DNA from: Inia geoffrensis
Taxonomy: Eukaryota; Chordata; Mammalia; Artiodactyla; Iniidae
Direction: 5' to 3'
DNA: 64,000 bases
Assembly: GCA_036417435.1 (NCBI GenBank)
Contig: CM070904.1
Span: 18,148,835-18,212,834 of the forward strand
This document shows, in pieces, positions 11,736 to 23,796 of the stretch; position 1 is the stretch's first letter; each line of letters begins with the position of its first letter. The notes under the pieces are model-generated. The model saw nothing but the letters and a program-made list of their open reading frames with translations, ran no database searches and was not told the origin of the DNA. Made by a program: the position numbers and the translations under genes.

Positions 11736-13392
11736 TCTGTTGTTCGCACTCTAAGGCTGAGGATTTTTCTCCACAGTCTAAATGCTCGGTCCTGAGGGGC
11801 TTTTAGCATGAGTCACACTGAAGTCCAGAAACTCCCGTAGCCCATAAATCTTCAAGTTTTGCGCTGGGGCCAGGGTTCTTTCAGCATTCTTATTGAGTCC
11901 CCATTTTTCATTCACAAAAGCAAACTGCTCTTCACACCTAGGGACAGAGCCTTATTGTCAAGCGACAACAAGTTCCAATGCAGTCTCTCTACTCAAGTCA
12001 CTGGGTACCTATTGTAGATATTCAAAAGTGACCTTCCCATTAAAAAGAAAAAAAGTATCACGTGACTTGAGATTGTCAACTGTAGGCAAAGAAGAATTTT
12101 ACCCCAAGGTTTACCATTACCTGTGAATTCTTTTTGCTAGCCAGAAAAGAAAAAAAAAAAAAAAAAAAAATACACACACACATACACACATATTCACACA
12201 GACTATGTTTCCTTTTCAGATTTTGTGTCAAAGCAAAATCAAAGTAACATGCAAAAGAGGCAAATGTACACTCGGAATACGAACTGGGAGTGCTGAGGTG
12301 GTAACTTGATGCTTTTCAAAATAAATAAATCAGGAATATTCATTTGAATCCTTCATGATTGCCTTCTTTCTGTTTGGTATTTGCCCTTATTCTCCCTTTA
12401 CCAGACAAATAATCTTAAAGTCTTAACCCACCAGCACTTTTATATATCTGTGCATTTCCGAATAATATTTACCTTTAAAACATTTTGATAGTGAGATAAA
12501 AGAAAAGCCTGGAAGGAGAAGGTGAATTATATTAAACAGTGATTCATAAGGGTTGAACATCAATGAGAAGGGAACCAAATGTTATCTAGAGGTTACTCCA
12601 CATCTCATCATCTTTTGAAATATGTTATCTTATACAAGAGAAAATAGACTTTATTCAGCTTTGCAGGTCTGTTGTTTTGGATTTATTTAAAAGAGCAGAT
12701 AGTTTCCTCCTCCAGTGCAAGGACTCGAAGAGTTATGGTGTAATAAACCCACCTTTAACATTGTCAACTGCTACCTCGGGGAAGTCCAATCTAAGAAGTC
12801 AAAGGTTCATTTAAACGTCCCCAGAGTTTTCTGCAAGAGGTTGATCTTAAATTTTAGAAAAAGGCAGACTCATCTACATTTTAAGTTAGGCATACCTAAA
12901 TTCATTTTAAAATCTGAGTATACACATATTTTATTCTGCGTTTAATAAATAGACTCTAACCCTGCAGGTAAACCTATAATCCTTTGTTGAATTTTGTTTG
13001 TATCCAAATGTTTTAACAAAAAGTTCCGTTGAAAAGGATAACAGTAAAACTGAGTAGAAATTGTTGAGTTTTACCTTCTTACTTAAGCTTTTGGAAGAAT
13101 AATATTAAAGATCACAAGGTTGTAACCCAGGCATCACCATCCATCTGATAGTGGTCTAAGAACAAAAATATAAAGCATAGAATACAGCAAGAAATAAACT
13201 TCTTTTTGAAAACTAACCTAGAAAACATCATTTCAAATTATGATTGTAAATACATGCCCTTAAACAAGTAATTGTAAACAATTTATAAGACATAAAATGA
13301 GATGTTAAGGTACAGTCATATAGAGAAAGAAGAGGCTGAAGAAATGTACTTAAGCTATACTAAACAGAGAAGATCCTGTGAGATCAATATTG
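11736..13392. other. Unique DNA with one A/CA tract
   Basis: Apart from the simple repeat at 12149-12202 nothing was recognised. The small ORFs at 11893-12126 and 12715-12945 have no domain or splice support. Confidence 0.4.
12149..12202 (+). repeat. Poly(A) followed by (CA)n
   Basis: An A run of about 20 bases leads into 'tacacacacacatacacaca', an A-rich tail with a short interrupted CA microsatellite. It may be the tail of a retroelement whose body is no longer recognisable. Confidence 0.8.
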
Positions 13393-13754
13393 CAGTGGAT
13401 CTCAACACTGCCTACACAGAAGAATCACCTACAGAGAGTTTCAAAAATGCCTATACCCGGCCAGCACCCTCAGAAGAACTAATTTACTTGACCTAGAACA
13501 GTGGTTCTCCAAGTACGGTACCATCACCTGGGAACTTGTCAAAAATGCAGATTTTCAGGCCCACCCCAAATTAGTAAATCAGAAATTCTGGAGATGGAAC
13601 CCAGCAATCCGGGTTATAACAGGTCCTCCAGTGATTCCATTGCTTACAGATTTTGAGACTCATTGATCTAGAGCAAGGAGGCAGATAAGTCAGGCCTTTA
13701 TTGTTTGAAAGCTCTAAAGATGATTCTAATATACAGCCGAGATTGAAAACCCTG
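13393..13754 (+). mobile_element. Outer hAT (MER5-like) element, split
   Basis: The left part (13393-13498) starts 'cagtggatctcaacactg' with 'agaatcacctacagagag'. The right part (13666-13754) ends 'gatgattctaatatacag...gaaaaccctg', the inverted counterpart of the start. The two halves are separated by a second element of the same superfamily. MER5-type hAT-Charlie MITEs have this structure. The outer 8-bp duplication is no longer visible. Confidence 0.65.
13499..13665 (+). mobile_element. Inner hAT (MER5-like) element
   Basis: It starts 'cagtggttctccaagtacgg', contains 'cacctgggaacttgtcaaaa' and 'ctggagatggaacccagcaa', and ends 'gagactcattg', which mirrors the start. Flanking 8-mers acctagaa (13491-13498) and atctagag (13666-13673) agree at 6 of 8 positions, the duplication size expected for hAT. 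It is non-autonomous with no transposase. Confidence 0.75.
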
Positions 13755-13794
13755 AGTTAAACATTAAAAATTGGATATATGAAAACTCAACAGT

Positions 13795-15258
13795 AATGAA
13801 AACCTGATTTTAAAATGGGCAAAAGATCTAAACAGACATCTCATCAAAGAAGACATACAGATGGCAAATAAACGTATGAGAAGATGCCCCACATCATATC
13901 TCATCAAGGAACTGCAAATTAAAACAGTGAGATACCACTACACATCTATTAGAATGGTACAATCTAGAATACTGACAATACCAGTTCTGACAGGAACCCT
14001 CATTCATTGCGAGTGAGAATACAGAACGGTGCAGCCACTTTGGAAGACAGTTTGGCAGTTCTTTACTAAGGTAAACAAACACTTACCGTATGATCCTACA
14101 ATTGTGCTCTTGGTATCTATCAGATGAATCGAAGAAAATGTCCACACAAAACCTGCACTTGATATTTAGAGCAGCTTTATTCAGAATGCCAAAACTTGGA
14201 AGCAAGCAAGATGCCTTTCAGTAGGTGAATGAATAAATAAACTGTGGTATATCCATATAATGCATTATTATTCTAAAAGGAAATGAGTTATCAAGCTATG
14301 AAAATATGTGGAAGAAGCTTAAATGTATATTACAAAGTGAGACAAGCTAATATGAAAAGGGCTTCCCTGGTGGCGCAGTGGTTAAGAATCCACCTCCCAG
14401 TGCAGGGGACACAGGTTCGAGCCCTGGTCCGGGAAGATCCCACATGCCGCGGAGCAACTAAGCCCGTGTGCCACAAGTACTGACCTTGCGCTCTACAGCT
14501 CGCGAGCCACAACTACTGAGCATGCGTGCCACAACTACTGAGCCCGCAAGCCACAACTATGGAAGCCCGCGCACCTAGAGCCTGTGCTCCACAACAAGAG
14601 AAGCCACCGCAATGAGAAGCCCACGCACTGCAGCAAGGAGCAGCCCCCACTCGCCACAGCTAGAGAAAGCCCGTGTGCAGCAACAAAGACCCAATGCAAC
14701 CAAATAAATAAATAGGTGAATAAGTAAATTAATTAATTTTAAAAAAAGAAAAGAAAAGGCCGTACGCTGTATGATTCCAATTATATGACATTCCGGAAAA
14801 GGAAAAACTATGGAGAGAGTAAAAGATTGGAAGTTGACAGTGGTTGGGGGAAGGAAGGGATGAATAAATGGAGCACAGAGGACTTTCAAGGCAGCGAATC
14901 TATTCTTTTTATTTTAATTCTTTTAGTTGTGGTTAAAACACACACATACACATATAACAGGACATGGTACTATAACAGTGAATTCATATCATTACACATT
15001 TAACAAAATCTACAGAATGTATAAAACCAAGAGTGAACCCTAACGTAAACTGTAGACTTGGGGTGATTATTATGTATCAGTGTAGGTCCGTCCATTGAAA
15101 AAAAATAATGTACCACTCAGGCACTAGATGTCGATAGTGGAGGAGACAGTACTTCTGTAGGGGTGTGCAGGGCATACGGGAACTCTCTGTAATTCCTATT
15201 CAATTTTAGTGTAAACCTAAAACTGACCTAAAAAGAGTCCATTAAAAAAATTGGTAGA
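13795..15258 (+). mobile_element. Old L1 (L1M-type) 3' end carrying a long SINE
   Basis: Decayed ORF2 C-terminus and 3' UTR. Recognisable steps are 'aaatgggcaaaagatctaaa', 'gtgagataccactacacatc', 'gcagccactttggaagacag', 'aaactgtggtatatccatat' and a 3' UTR with 'gtatgattccaattatatga' and 'gcacagaggactttcaaggc'. It ends in the A-rich 'gtccattaaaaaaa'. The same L1 type occurs at 47738-48835, and aligning the two shows the SINE at 14359-14750 as an insert. All frames are broken. Confidence 0.8.
14359..14750 (+). mobile_element. Long CHR-type SINE
   Basis: Starts 'gggcttccctggtggcgcag', with A-box-like 'tggcgcagtggttaag' and B-box 'ggttcgagccc'. The longer body has repeated 'ccacaactactgag' units, then 'agagaaagcccgtgtgcagc' and an (AAATA)-rich tail. 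It is inserted in the old L1. The duplication is short and imprecise (about 'gaaaagg' on both sides). Confidence 0.9.
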
Positions 15259-15478
15259 GGGCTCCCCTGGTAGCGCAGTGGTTGAGAGTCTGCCTGCCTA
15301 TGCAGGGGACACGAGTTCGTGCCCCGGTCCGGGAGGATCCCACATGCCGCGGAGTGGCTGGCCATGAGCCAGCCCGTGAGCCATGGCCCACTGAGCCTGC
15401 GCGTCCGGAGCCTGTGCTCCGCAACTGGAGAGGCCATAGCAGTGAGAGGCCCGCGTACCGAAAAAAAAAAAAAAAAAA
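15259..15478 (+). mobile_element. Short CHR-type SINE (cetacean form)
   Basis: Head 'gggctcccctggtagcgcag', B-box region 'gagttcgtgccccggtcc', body ending 'gaggcccgcgtaccg', then an A18 tail (15461-15478). The target-site duplication includes tggtaga (15252-15258 and 15480-15486). It landed in the A-rich tail of the old L1 just upstream. Confidence 0.93.
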
Positions 15479-15486
15479 CTGGTAGA

Positions 15487-17229
15487 TAACATTAAAGGAT
15501 AAATTTCATAAAAAGTAAATCATATATAAAAATATAAAACAAATGGGTCAAAAATTTTAGTTAACTCATCAGTTGGTGAGGGTGCTAGAAACAAACATTA
15601 TAATAAGTTCAAAGGAGAATCCAAAGACCAAACACGCACGACCATCAGGAATGCTGAAATGAATTTGCTTAATAGAGGCAAAACAGGTTTCTTCCAACAA
15701 TGCACAAGGAAAATCAGTTGAACCTCTAGCTGGCAGAGTTTATCTTCATTTATATAGAAAAGAATTATTCGAATTACTGTCCGTTTTTTACAAGTTAACT
15801 TCTGACTCTACAAAGTTGTATAATAGCTACAAGACAATGAAATACACAAACCCTAGAGAATCAGATAATTCAGAGGGAGTGCTCTAAACAATACATAGTT
15901 TCTCTACTGAAGAAGTCTAATAATCTTTTGGTTCATATTAGAGTTGTGTACAATTTTTCCTTACAGTTAAAAACAGATGGGAAAAAGGGCAAGGCGAAGC
16001 TTGGCCCCTTAGGAACATGGCCAGCTGAGATGACCAGGAGGTGATAAGTCTTGAAAGAGCAGAGGTTTGGAATTGAAACATCAGGTTCAACAGCATGCTG
16101 TCCTTTGTCAAAGGGTGTTAAGTGTCATGCTGATGATTTTGTTATTCCTCTTATGGTAATGCTAAATCGTTGGAGGTTTCCGGAAGGAGATGTGTACGCT
16201 TAATGCCCTGCTTTAGGGATACTAATCTAAAGTAATCTCTAAAATGGATTCAACGCCAGAAACGATTGAAAAGGCTAATAGGAGCTGGTAAAGTCATCCA
16301 GGATTAAGGTAAAATTTAAAGTTTTCTTATCCAGAGATTTCCTAAGAATTTCTTTGGAGACAGACACTCATCCAAACCCATTTTACTCTACAAAGCTCAC
16401 AAAACCAGTGTGCTGTCTCTCTCTCTCTCTCTCTCTTTCTCTCTCCAACGTGGCCATGCTCTACAGAAATACGTTGAAAACAGACACCATTTTTCTTTCC
16501 AGACAAGGTGGATAGTTATCTGGAGTGAAAAGTTTCATTTTCTAGCATTTTTCATTGAAAGTATCACCTGATAATTACACTGAATAGAAAGTAACCATTA
16601 ATCACATCTTTAATATACAATTCATCACTGTCTCTTGCGCGAAGCAGAAGAACTAAAATTAATCAGTCAAACCAAACTCCATCACAACCAAATGCCTGGG
16701 AAGGGGTGGGGGCCAGAAGGAAATCCTTTCAAATGGAGAAAATACATTTCCTTCTGCTGGCAGGAGGATTGAGGCCTCCATGGTAACATTACTTTCTATC
16801 ATCATAGAAAGTGATTTTAATCTCCTCCCTTGCCCAGTTTGAGCAACTTCAAGTTTGTAAGAAATTCAAAGCTCTTAAATGTTATCTGAACCACAAGGGA
16901 AGGAGGAGGTAGGTGAGTTCTGTCATTGCCCTTTCATTGCACAAAATTTTGTTAATGAAAGGCTTTTAGAAAACACATTCACATTTCAAGTTGCAACTAC
17001 TGCCTCTGTCCTTGTCACCCTGGTTCTCAACTGATAAGTTCACTCTGTCAGGTGACCCACTTAGAGGTGCCTAGTTCTAAAGCTCTAGGAGAGAAGGTGT
17101 GTGTGTGGTGGTGATTAGATGTAGAGGCTGGCTCTAAAGACTCCTGGTAATGAGTAAGGCACAAGGAGAACTATTCATTCATTGTTTATCATCCTCTGCT
17201 TTCTTGACTTATGTTGGTGCCATGAAAAG
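15487..17229. other. Unique transposon-poor DNA
   Basis: No repeat family or exon recognised over about 1.7 kb apart from a CT microsatellite and a small inverted repeat at 16791-16812. Confidence 0.4.
16417..16446 (+). repeat. (CT)n microsatellite
   Basis: About 15 CT units with one TTT interruption near 16437. Confidence 0.9.
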
Positions 17230-18889
17230 AAACCTGTTTCATTTCCCCAGCTAGACTATAAACTCCTTGAAAATAACAGCCAGATCTTATATTTTGTTAA
17301 GTCACTTTCCAAGTATGGGAGCTCCTGCATAACTGCTTGATAAATAATTGGATGTTTGGTTAGTTATAAACCATGGATTCTCTAGAAAGTTTAGGAGAGA
17401 AAAAAAAAGGATTCTCTTAGGGGCTGAAAATGTCAAGGCACTTATTTCTAAACTCCTAATCTAGATTATAAACCATTATTATATTTTACATGGAGAGATG
17501 GGATTTGGCATTTCGGAGAGAAATGCTTTAAGACTTTCAGTGATTGCCGTTACAGTACATTATTTCCCCCTATAAGAGTCAGGAAATTGAAAATTGATGA
17601 GAGTCAAGGCTGTGGCAAAATGAAAACGATCAAGCCACTGAGCTGTGGGTGCTGAGCGGCCGAGTCCACTCCCTTACCGGAAAGAGGCTCCCGCTCAGCC
17701 CAGCATCACACACGCCACGCCCGGGCCTCCTCAAACTTGCAAAGCACTGCATGTTGGAAACCCGTGTGCACGGTCATTGATCAAAACAGTAACTTTAAAT
17801 TCAACACTTTTTAAACGTACCAAGTAGCCTCATCTTCTCTATAGCTCCCAGCACGGTACCAGATAGATGATGGGGGCTCAATACATTTCGGTTGGATGAA
17901 ATAACTTGTCGATCATTAGCCTCCAGGGCAGAGTGACCACATTTGAGAATAATGAAGAGGGGAAGGTAAGGGTCAAAAAAAGCAGAGGTGATGATGCCTA
18001 TGTCAGATATAATATTCATTTTCACATAAATCAAAGGAGTGCTTTAATATTTGAGTTCTGAGTTAGACACAGAAACTCAGAACATATGTATTTTTATTTT
18101 CTGCCAAAAAAAAATGAATGAAACAGAAGGATATTGAATACGTGTTAGCCTGAGAGCCAGTTACAGTTGGAGAGGACAATTCTTACTAGCAGCCAAAGAA
18201 AGAAGGAGCCAAAGGTCACCGGGGCTACCAGCCAAATCTGACGGGAGCATCCACACATTGTCTCAATTTCTAATTTATCAGTATGCGAACTGGTTTGTAG
18301 TCAATGTGCTGACTGTGCTGACAATTTAAGTTCCTTCTGTTAGTGAGCTGTTTAGTTGGAGTTGGCTACTTGAACAACCCAGTGTCAAGACTTGACTTTG
18401 CATTTAAATGACAGTTGGGAAAGATATTTTAGAATAATCAAGGAAAAAAAGTGGAGGGGCTCGGTTTCCTAAGAGAAAATAGACATACATGCTACTAATC
18501 CAAGATGTAACGAAGTGAAAAGAAATGGACCATATAAGTTAGAAATGTCCAATGTAACAATAAGAAGAAGCTATGTATATAAATAAAGACATAGTGATGA
18601 CAATAAAATTCATGCCTCAATTTGAAATGCACACAGCTTGCAAAGTGCCATCACATATGGTACCTCATTTGATCCTCAAAGGTTATTATAAAATGTATTT
18701 GCACATTATACACATTCATATAGTGGACTTTTAGGCACCAAAGCCAACTACATTTGAACAGAATCAGGCTATCATAGTTCTTATGAGCAATACTCTAAAT
18801 GTCCATTGTCTCCCTTTTATTTATATCTTCTTTCTTAGATGTTCAAGCCCTATGAACCAATTCTTCTTAGAACCCATTGATAAATTTAT
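17230..18889. other. Mostly unique DNA; two weak L2-tail traces
   Basis: 17250-17350 ('agactataaactccttgaaa', 'ttgataaataattggatg') and 17825-17905 ('gctcccagcacggtacc', 'gggggctcaatacattt') look like L2 or MIR tails. A slightly GC-rich patch at 17640-17760 is too short for a CpG island. Nothing else is recognised. Confidence 0.35.
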
Positions 18890-18894
18890 AGGTT

Positions 18895-19345
18895 GCTGTC
18901 ACAAGTTGAATTGTATTCCTCAAAAATGCATACGTTGAAATCCTAAACGTACGCATTCAGGATGTAACCCTATTTGGAATTAGGGTCATTGCTGACGCAG
19001 GTAGTTAAGATGAGGTGATTAAGGTGAACCTTAATCCCAAATGACCCTGCCCTTATAAAAAGCAGAAATGTGGACACAGAGACAGGCACACAGGGAGAAC
19101 GCCACGTGAAGATAAAAGGCAGAGATGAGGTGATGCTTCCGCAAGTCAAGGAGCACCAAAGATTGTCAGCAAACCGTGAAGAGCTGGGGGAAGGCATGGA
19201 AGAGATTTTCCCTCACAGCCTTGAGAAAGAACCAACACTGCCGATACCTTGATCCAGCACTTTTAGCCTCCAGAACTATGAGGTGATAAATTTCTGTTGT
19301 TTAAGCCAGCCTATTTGTGGTACTTTGTTACAGCAGCCCGGGCAA
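18895..19345 (+). mobile_element. Old LTR-like mammalian repeat
   Basis: Starts 'gttgaattgtattcctcaaa' and 'tgcatacgttgaaatcct', then 'ccttataaaaagcagaaatg'. It ends 'cctccagaactatgaggt', 'aatttctgttgtttaagcc' and 'gtggtactttgttacagcag'. This order is typical of a widespread mammalian LTR-type (probably MaLR) repeat. No coding part is present. Confidence 0.55.
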
Positions 19346-20299
19346 ATTCATACAGTGCCGTCATGCTTGTTCCTCTAAGAATGGAGACATGTCTAAGGGT
19401 ACAGGGTCATGGGTCTTTAGGACAGCTTGCCAAAGAAAACCCTTCATCATCCAATAGCGACAGCTCAGATGTCCTAAGCTCTTTCAACCTGCAGTCAAGA
19501 AGAATAACTTGTGGAAAGCTGAGGTGTCCAGCTAGCTCCTCAGGTGTGCGATATTGACCACCCCCAGTCTGCTTCCAATCCATATACTGAGCCGAGACCT
19601 CCTGTTCTCTGCAGGAAGGGCTGTTGGCCAAGAGAACTGTCAGAAAGGAGGTTGCTTTCTAGCTTTACCTATTACCCGGTATGTGTTCTTGGACAGACTA
19701 CTTAACTCCCCCATTTATAAAGTGAGGATGAGGAAACTTCTCTCACTAGGTTGTTGTGAGGTGTAAATAAGTTGATGTCCATCACTCTTCCCGGACATCT
19801 TCTCTTGACATTTTCTCTTCAGTGTTGAAAGCTCCTGAAGAAACCAGGGAGAAAGAATATAAATACCACATTTTTCCAGCCTCAGAGACTGTATCCCCAG
19901 ATAGTGATTCTTGGTTCTTTCTTTGTCTCTTTCCACTTAATAAAACATACAATTTGCTTCTATAATATCCATCTGCTTGCTCTTTCTCTTAATTTCTATA
20001 CCCCCTTTACCATGTCGTACCCATAACTTTGTCCTCCTGACTTTCTCTTATGTGAGGCAAAAAACCACGTGCATTGTCTCCCCTTTACTCATCCTTATCT
20101 GGGAAAAGTACTTTTCCCCTGTCCACTGGTGGCTTCAGAATTTCTATATAGGATGGCTTAGAGGCAATAATTTTGTTGGAAACGTGTGCCAAAAGACAGA
20201 TCTTGAGTCTGCATTTGCAGAGTAGGTGCTGCGTTTTTGTTTAGGGTTGTTTTATTTTGGGGTGGCTTGGGAAGAGGAGATGTGCTAATTAGCTTATGC
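19346..20299. other. Unique DNA, nothing recognised
   Basis: Overlapping opposite-strand ORFs at 19297-19766 are shadows without motifs. Confidence 0.4.
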
Positions 20300-20848
20300 A
20301 TAATGGAAAGCCCCATATGCTAGATGTTCTGGTTTTCCAGCCTGGATCTTATCTCCACCCTCTCCATCCTACTCTGTGCCCCGAGAGAGAAATCTCTACG
20401 GACTGTGTGCCCAAGCTCTCTTGTCCTCCTGGCAGGAGATCACAGGGTTGGAATAGAGAGAAACAGGGGTATTGACACACCCCATTTCCAGGTCCCTCCA
20501 TGCAAGGCTATGGTTTTGACAGCGGCTACACTTCTCCTAAGACTATAGCTTCTTTCCAGCAACTCTTCTCCTAATGCTATAGCCCTTACCGAATTCCAGT
20601 GAGAACAAATTCCAGTAATACCATTCCTTCCCCTCCCTCTCCAGGATCAGGGGTAGTAACATAAACAAGTGTAACAGTCATTCTTCAATACACCCATCCC
20701 TTAAAAATTGGGGGACTTGCACTATTGCTCCCTGGGAGTTTCATTATCCTTTACCCACTCTCACACCTCTGTAAATAGTCCATTCATTAAAACTCTCCTC
20801 AATTACACTCACTGAGGTGCCATTTCTTTACTGTCAGGACTTTGGTCG
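20300..20848 (+). mobile_element. Old interspersed repeat, class uncertain
   Basis: The tail 'cacacctctgtaaatagtcc', 'attaaaactctcctcaatta' and 'ctgtcaggactttgg' matches, from memory, the end of a common mammalian interspersed repeat. I could not assign its class or left boundary. Confidence 0.35.
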
Positions 20849-20893
20849 TCCTGGCACTGCCACCTCTCCTGGCACTGCCATCCTGGCACTGCC
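20849..20893 (+). repeat. Three-copy 14-bp tandem/near-tandem repeat
   Basis: The unit tcctggcactgcca occurs at 20849-20862 and 20867-20880, and again without its last base at 20881-20893. The spacing is 18 then 14 bp. Confidence 0.9.
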
Positions 20894-20982
20894 GTCTCTC
20901 TCCCTAAGAACATCATACAAGTATAACTGGTACATCGTTGATAAGGGATTTCTATTTTATCCCAGTTCATCTATATCCTGAA

Positions 20983-21150
20983 TAATTTTTTTTTACATCT
21001 TCATTGGCGTATAATTGCTTTACAATGGTGTGTTAGTTTCTGCTTTATAACAAAGTGAATCACTTATACACATACATATGTTCCCATATCTCTTCTCTCT
21101 TGCGTCTCCTTCCCTCCCACCCTCCCTATCCCAGCCCTCTCGGTGGTCAC
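20983..21150 (-). mobile_element. Severely 5'-truncated L1 3' end
   Basis: A reverse-complement L1 3' UTR of only about 168 bp ('cgtataattgctttacaatg', 'aacaaagtgaatcacttata', 'ccctatcccagccctct'). The T run at its left is the poly(A) tail. The target-site duplication tatcctgaa is at 20974-20982 and 21151-21159. Confidence 0.9.
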
Positions 21151-21159
21151 TATCCTGAA

Positions 21160-22499
21160 GAAGTTTAGTGATGCTTTCAATCACAACCACCAGCTATCTG
21201 TTATTAGGTTATCATGCATCTCTTATATTCTTCAACTTTTCTTTCCCCTTTTCCTGTCTTCATCTTTAAACCTGTCATCTGTGAAGGCAATCTGGGCCAG
21301 TGGAAGCTGGGACCACAGTGAGCCAACAGGTCAGGCTTGGAATCAGACGATCAGCTATTATGAGTATTATGAGTCTATGAGTACTGCAATTTTGAGCAAA
21401 ACATGAATCTTCCATCAATCTTATGTGCATAACACCCACAAATTAATGATAAAGAAGAAATAAAATAATGCAAGTGAAGGAAATAACACATAGTAGTGGA
21501 TTGACAGTTGTTATCACCTTCCTATATATAGTTCCATATTGTCTGAGGCTTCTTACAGACAGTGCTGTTCTCATCCCCAAAATGCCCTGAGACTTTCATT
21601 TCCTTCCCTATCAATGCATTAAGCATAGGGTTTGGGGTCTACTTGGAATAAAATGCCACACTTCTTCCATCAGTTTATCTTCTCCACCATCTCTTGGCAT
21701 TAGTCATGATTTCCTTTTCTCTACTATATAATCAAATGTAATAATCATTCTCTGATGCTTCCATCCCTTGGAGAAGTGGAGATTTCCCAGCAAAGGACCA
21801 TCTCTTTCCAACCACTTTGTTTGAATAATGCTGGTTTCGCAGGCTACTCCTGAAACAAAAGCTGCAATTACTTTTTTAGTTACTATCAGTCACTGCTCAC
21901 CATCTTTCTCATCATTGTTGACCCTATCAGTCAGTCAGTCAAGAGTTATTCCTTGAATTCCTTCCATGTGTGAGTCGACTTTCTCCCCTGGAGAGCGGTC
22001 TAGGATAAACACAATTTTCCCAGCAGTTCTCAGGACTCTCTTAGAACTCAGTAACTAGGTCAGCAAACCCAAGAACAACTTTCCTTTCCAAGGGATTGTT
22101 CATGCTCTTGGTTTCCTGTGCAGAGAAGCCTGCTTTTGGATTATTTTCTGCTTCTCTCTTTGATAACTTTTGACCATGTCCTTGCTCCTTTTCCTGCACT
22201 TTTCTTGTTCCCCAAACTGACCTATAAAGAACTCCTCTGTTAGCCACAATTATTCTTTCAGGATCACCTTTCCAGGTCCTCTTTTTATTACGTAAGCCTG
22301 TTAGTGCCTTCTTTTCTTCTCCTGCACTCTAAAATGCCTACAAATCATGATTTTATTTGGGCTTGGCCTGATTGTTCATTTATTCATTTATTTTCTCAGA
22401 TCTCCTTAATTCCTAACCTACAAATTCATTTATTTGTTCTTTGAATTTTATTGTTTTCAGTTTTATGTTTTCAGTTCATTTGTATATTCTCTGGGATGG
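21160..22499. other. Unique DNA, nothing recognised
   Basis: No repeat or exon recognised. The 87-codon ORF at 21143-21406 begins in the L1 stub and has no domain. Confidence 0.4.
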
Positions 22500-22682
22500 T
22501 AGAGAGAGGCGGCACAGGCTTTGTATCTGGCAGTTCATGATATTAATCTCAGCTTGACCACAGAACTTCAGTTTCTTCATCCGTAAGAGGAGGTAACAGT
22601 ATCCACCACAGTTTTAAGGATGATCACACTTTAAAAGCCTGTCATAATGCCTGGTACATTGTGTCCTCTCAACAAATGTTAG
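22500..22682 (+). mobile_element. MIR SINE fragment
   Basis: MIR order: 'cggcacaggctttgtatctg', 'cttcagtttcttcatccgta', 'ggaggtaacagtatccacca', 'ataatgcctggtacattg'. Confidence 0.65.
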
Positions 22683-23745
22683 TTTTTGTACTTCTTCTTC
22701 ATTAAACTCAAATATCAGGAGATATTTACCATTCACTGTGGTTTTAGTGTTTTCCCTGAAAATTCATGCTATAGATCTAGTTTAGCACGTGTCACCCGCT
22801 GGACAGATTGAATGGGGTGGAGAGATCTCCCTCTTCTGATTATTTTTCATATATTTCTAAATCTTGCGTGTACCAATAGGAAGTTATTTATCTTTTTCTT
22901 CATGCCACAACAAACTCATTGAGATTTTGAGGAATTAATTTTGGTCATTATTACAGAATGACAGATACTATTTTGTCTCCCATTTTACCATCTATTTTCT
23001 TCCCTGGAGACAAAGTACCTAACGTCTACTGGTTCACACCATGTTGTGTTGATTTTGTTCCAGACTGTTAGCATATTTATCTAAATAAGCACCTTAAAAT
23101 CTGTATGATTTTATCTGGGGAGGGTTACAGGACGGAGGTCGGTATTGGGAGTCATCAGCCTCTAGATGGTAATGAAAGACATGAGAATGAGGTCTGAGAG
23201 AAAAGGAGAAATCAACAACTGAGACTGAAAAAGAGTGATCAGTGAAGTAAAAGAAACAGGAGAAAGGGGTATCCTGGAAGTAAAATGTGGGAAATGAGGT
23301 GTTTCAAGAAGGAAGGAATTGATCCACTGAACCAAATGTTGCTGACAGATTAAATGTGACAAAGGTTAAGAATTGTCATTAAATTAAGCTACAGAGGTTA
23401 CTGGTATCATTGACAAGGTATTTTTGAGGGGACTAGCAGAAGGGAAGCCCTGATGAATTTGGTATTATGAGAGAGTGAGAGAAGTGGAAGGAGAGAGGGA
23501 AAATATAAGCAAAATTTTCAAGGACACTTTCTATGAAGGAAAGCTGATAAAGGATGAAGAGAGGATTTTTTAAGATAGAAGAAATAGAATGCTTATAATG
23601 TTGATGCTAATAATCCAAGAGAAGGGAGAAATTGATCGTGCAGAGGAGAAACAGTACAATTACTGGAGTGATCAACTTGAGTAGCAAAAAGTAAACAGAT
23701 CCAGTGCTCGGGTAGACAGCTGGCCTCAGAGAGCAGCTCACACAC

Positions 23746-23796
<51 letters not shown>

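Noticed and set aside
14330..15492. Several 60-70 codon ORFs on both strands
   Set aside because: All are translations of the two SINEs.
17640..17760. CpG island or promoter
   Set aside because: Only about 120 bp of moderately GC-rich DNA with few CpG.
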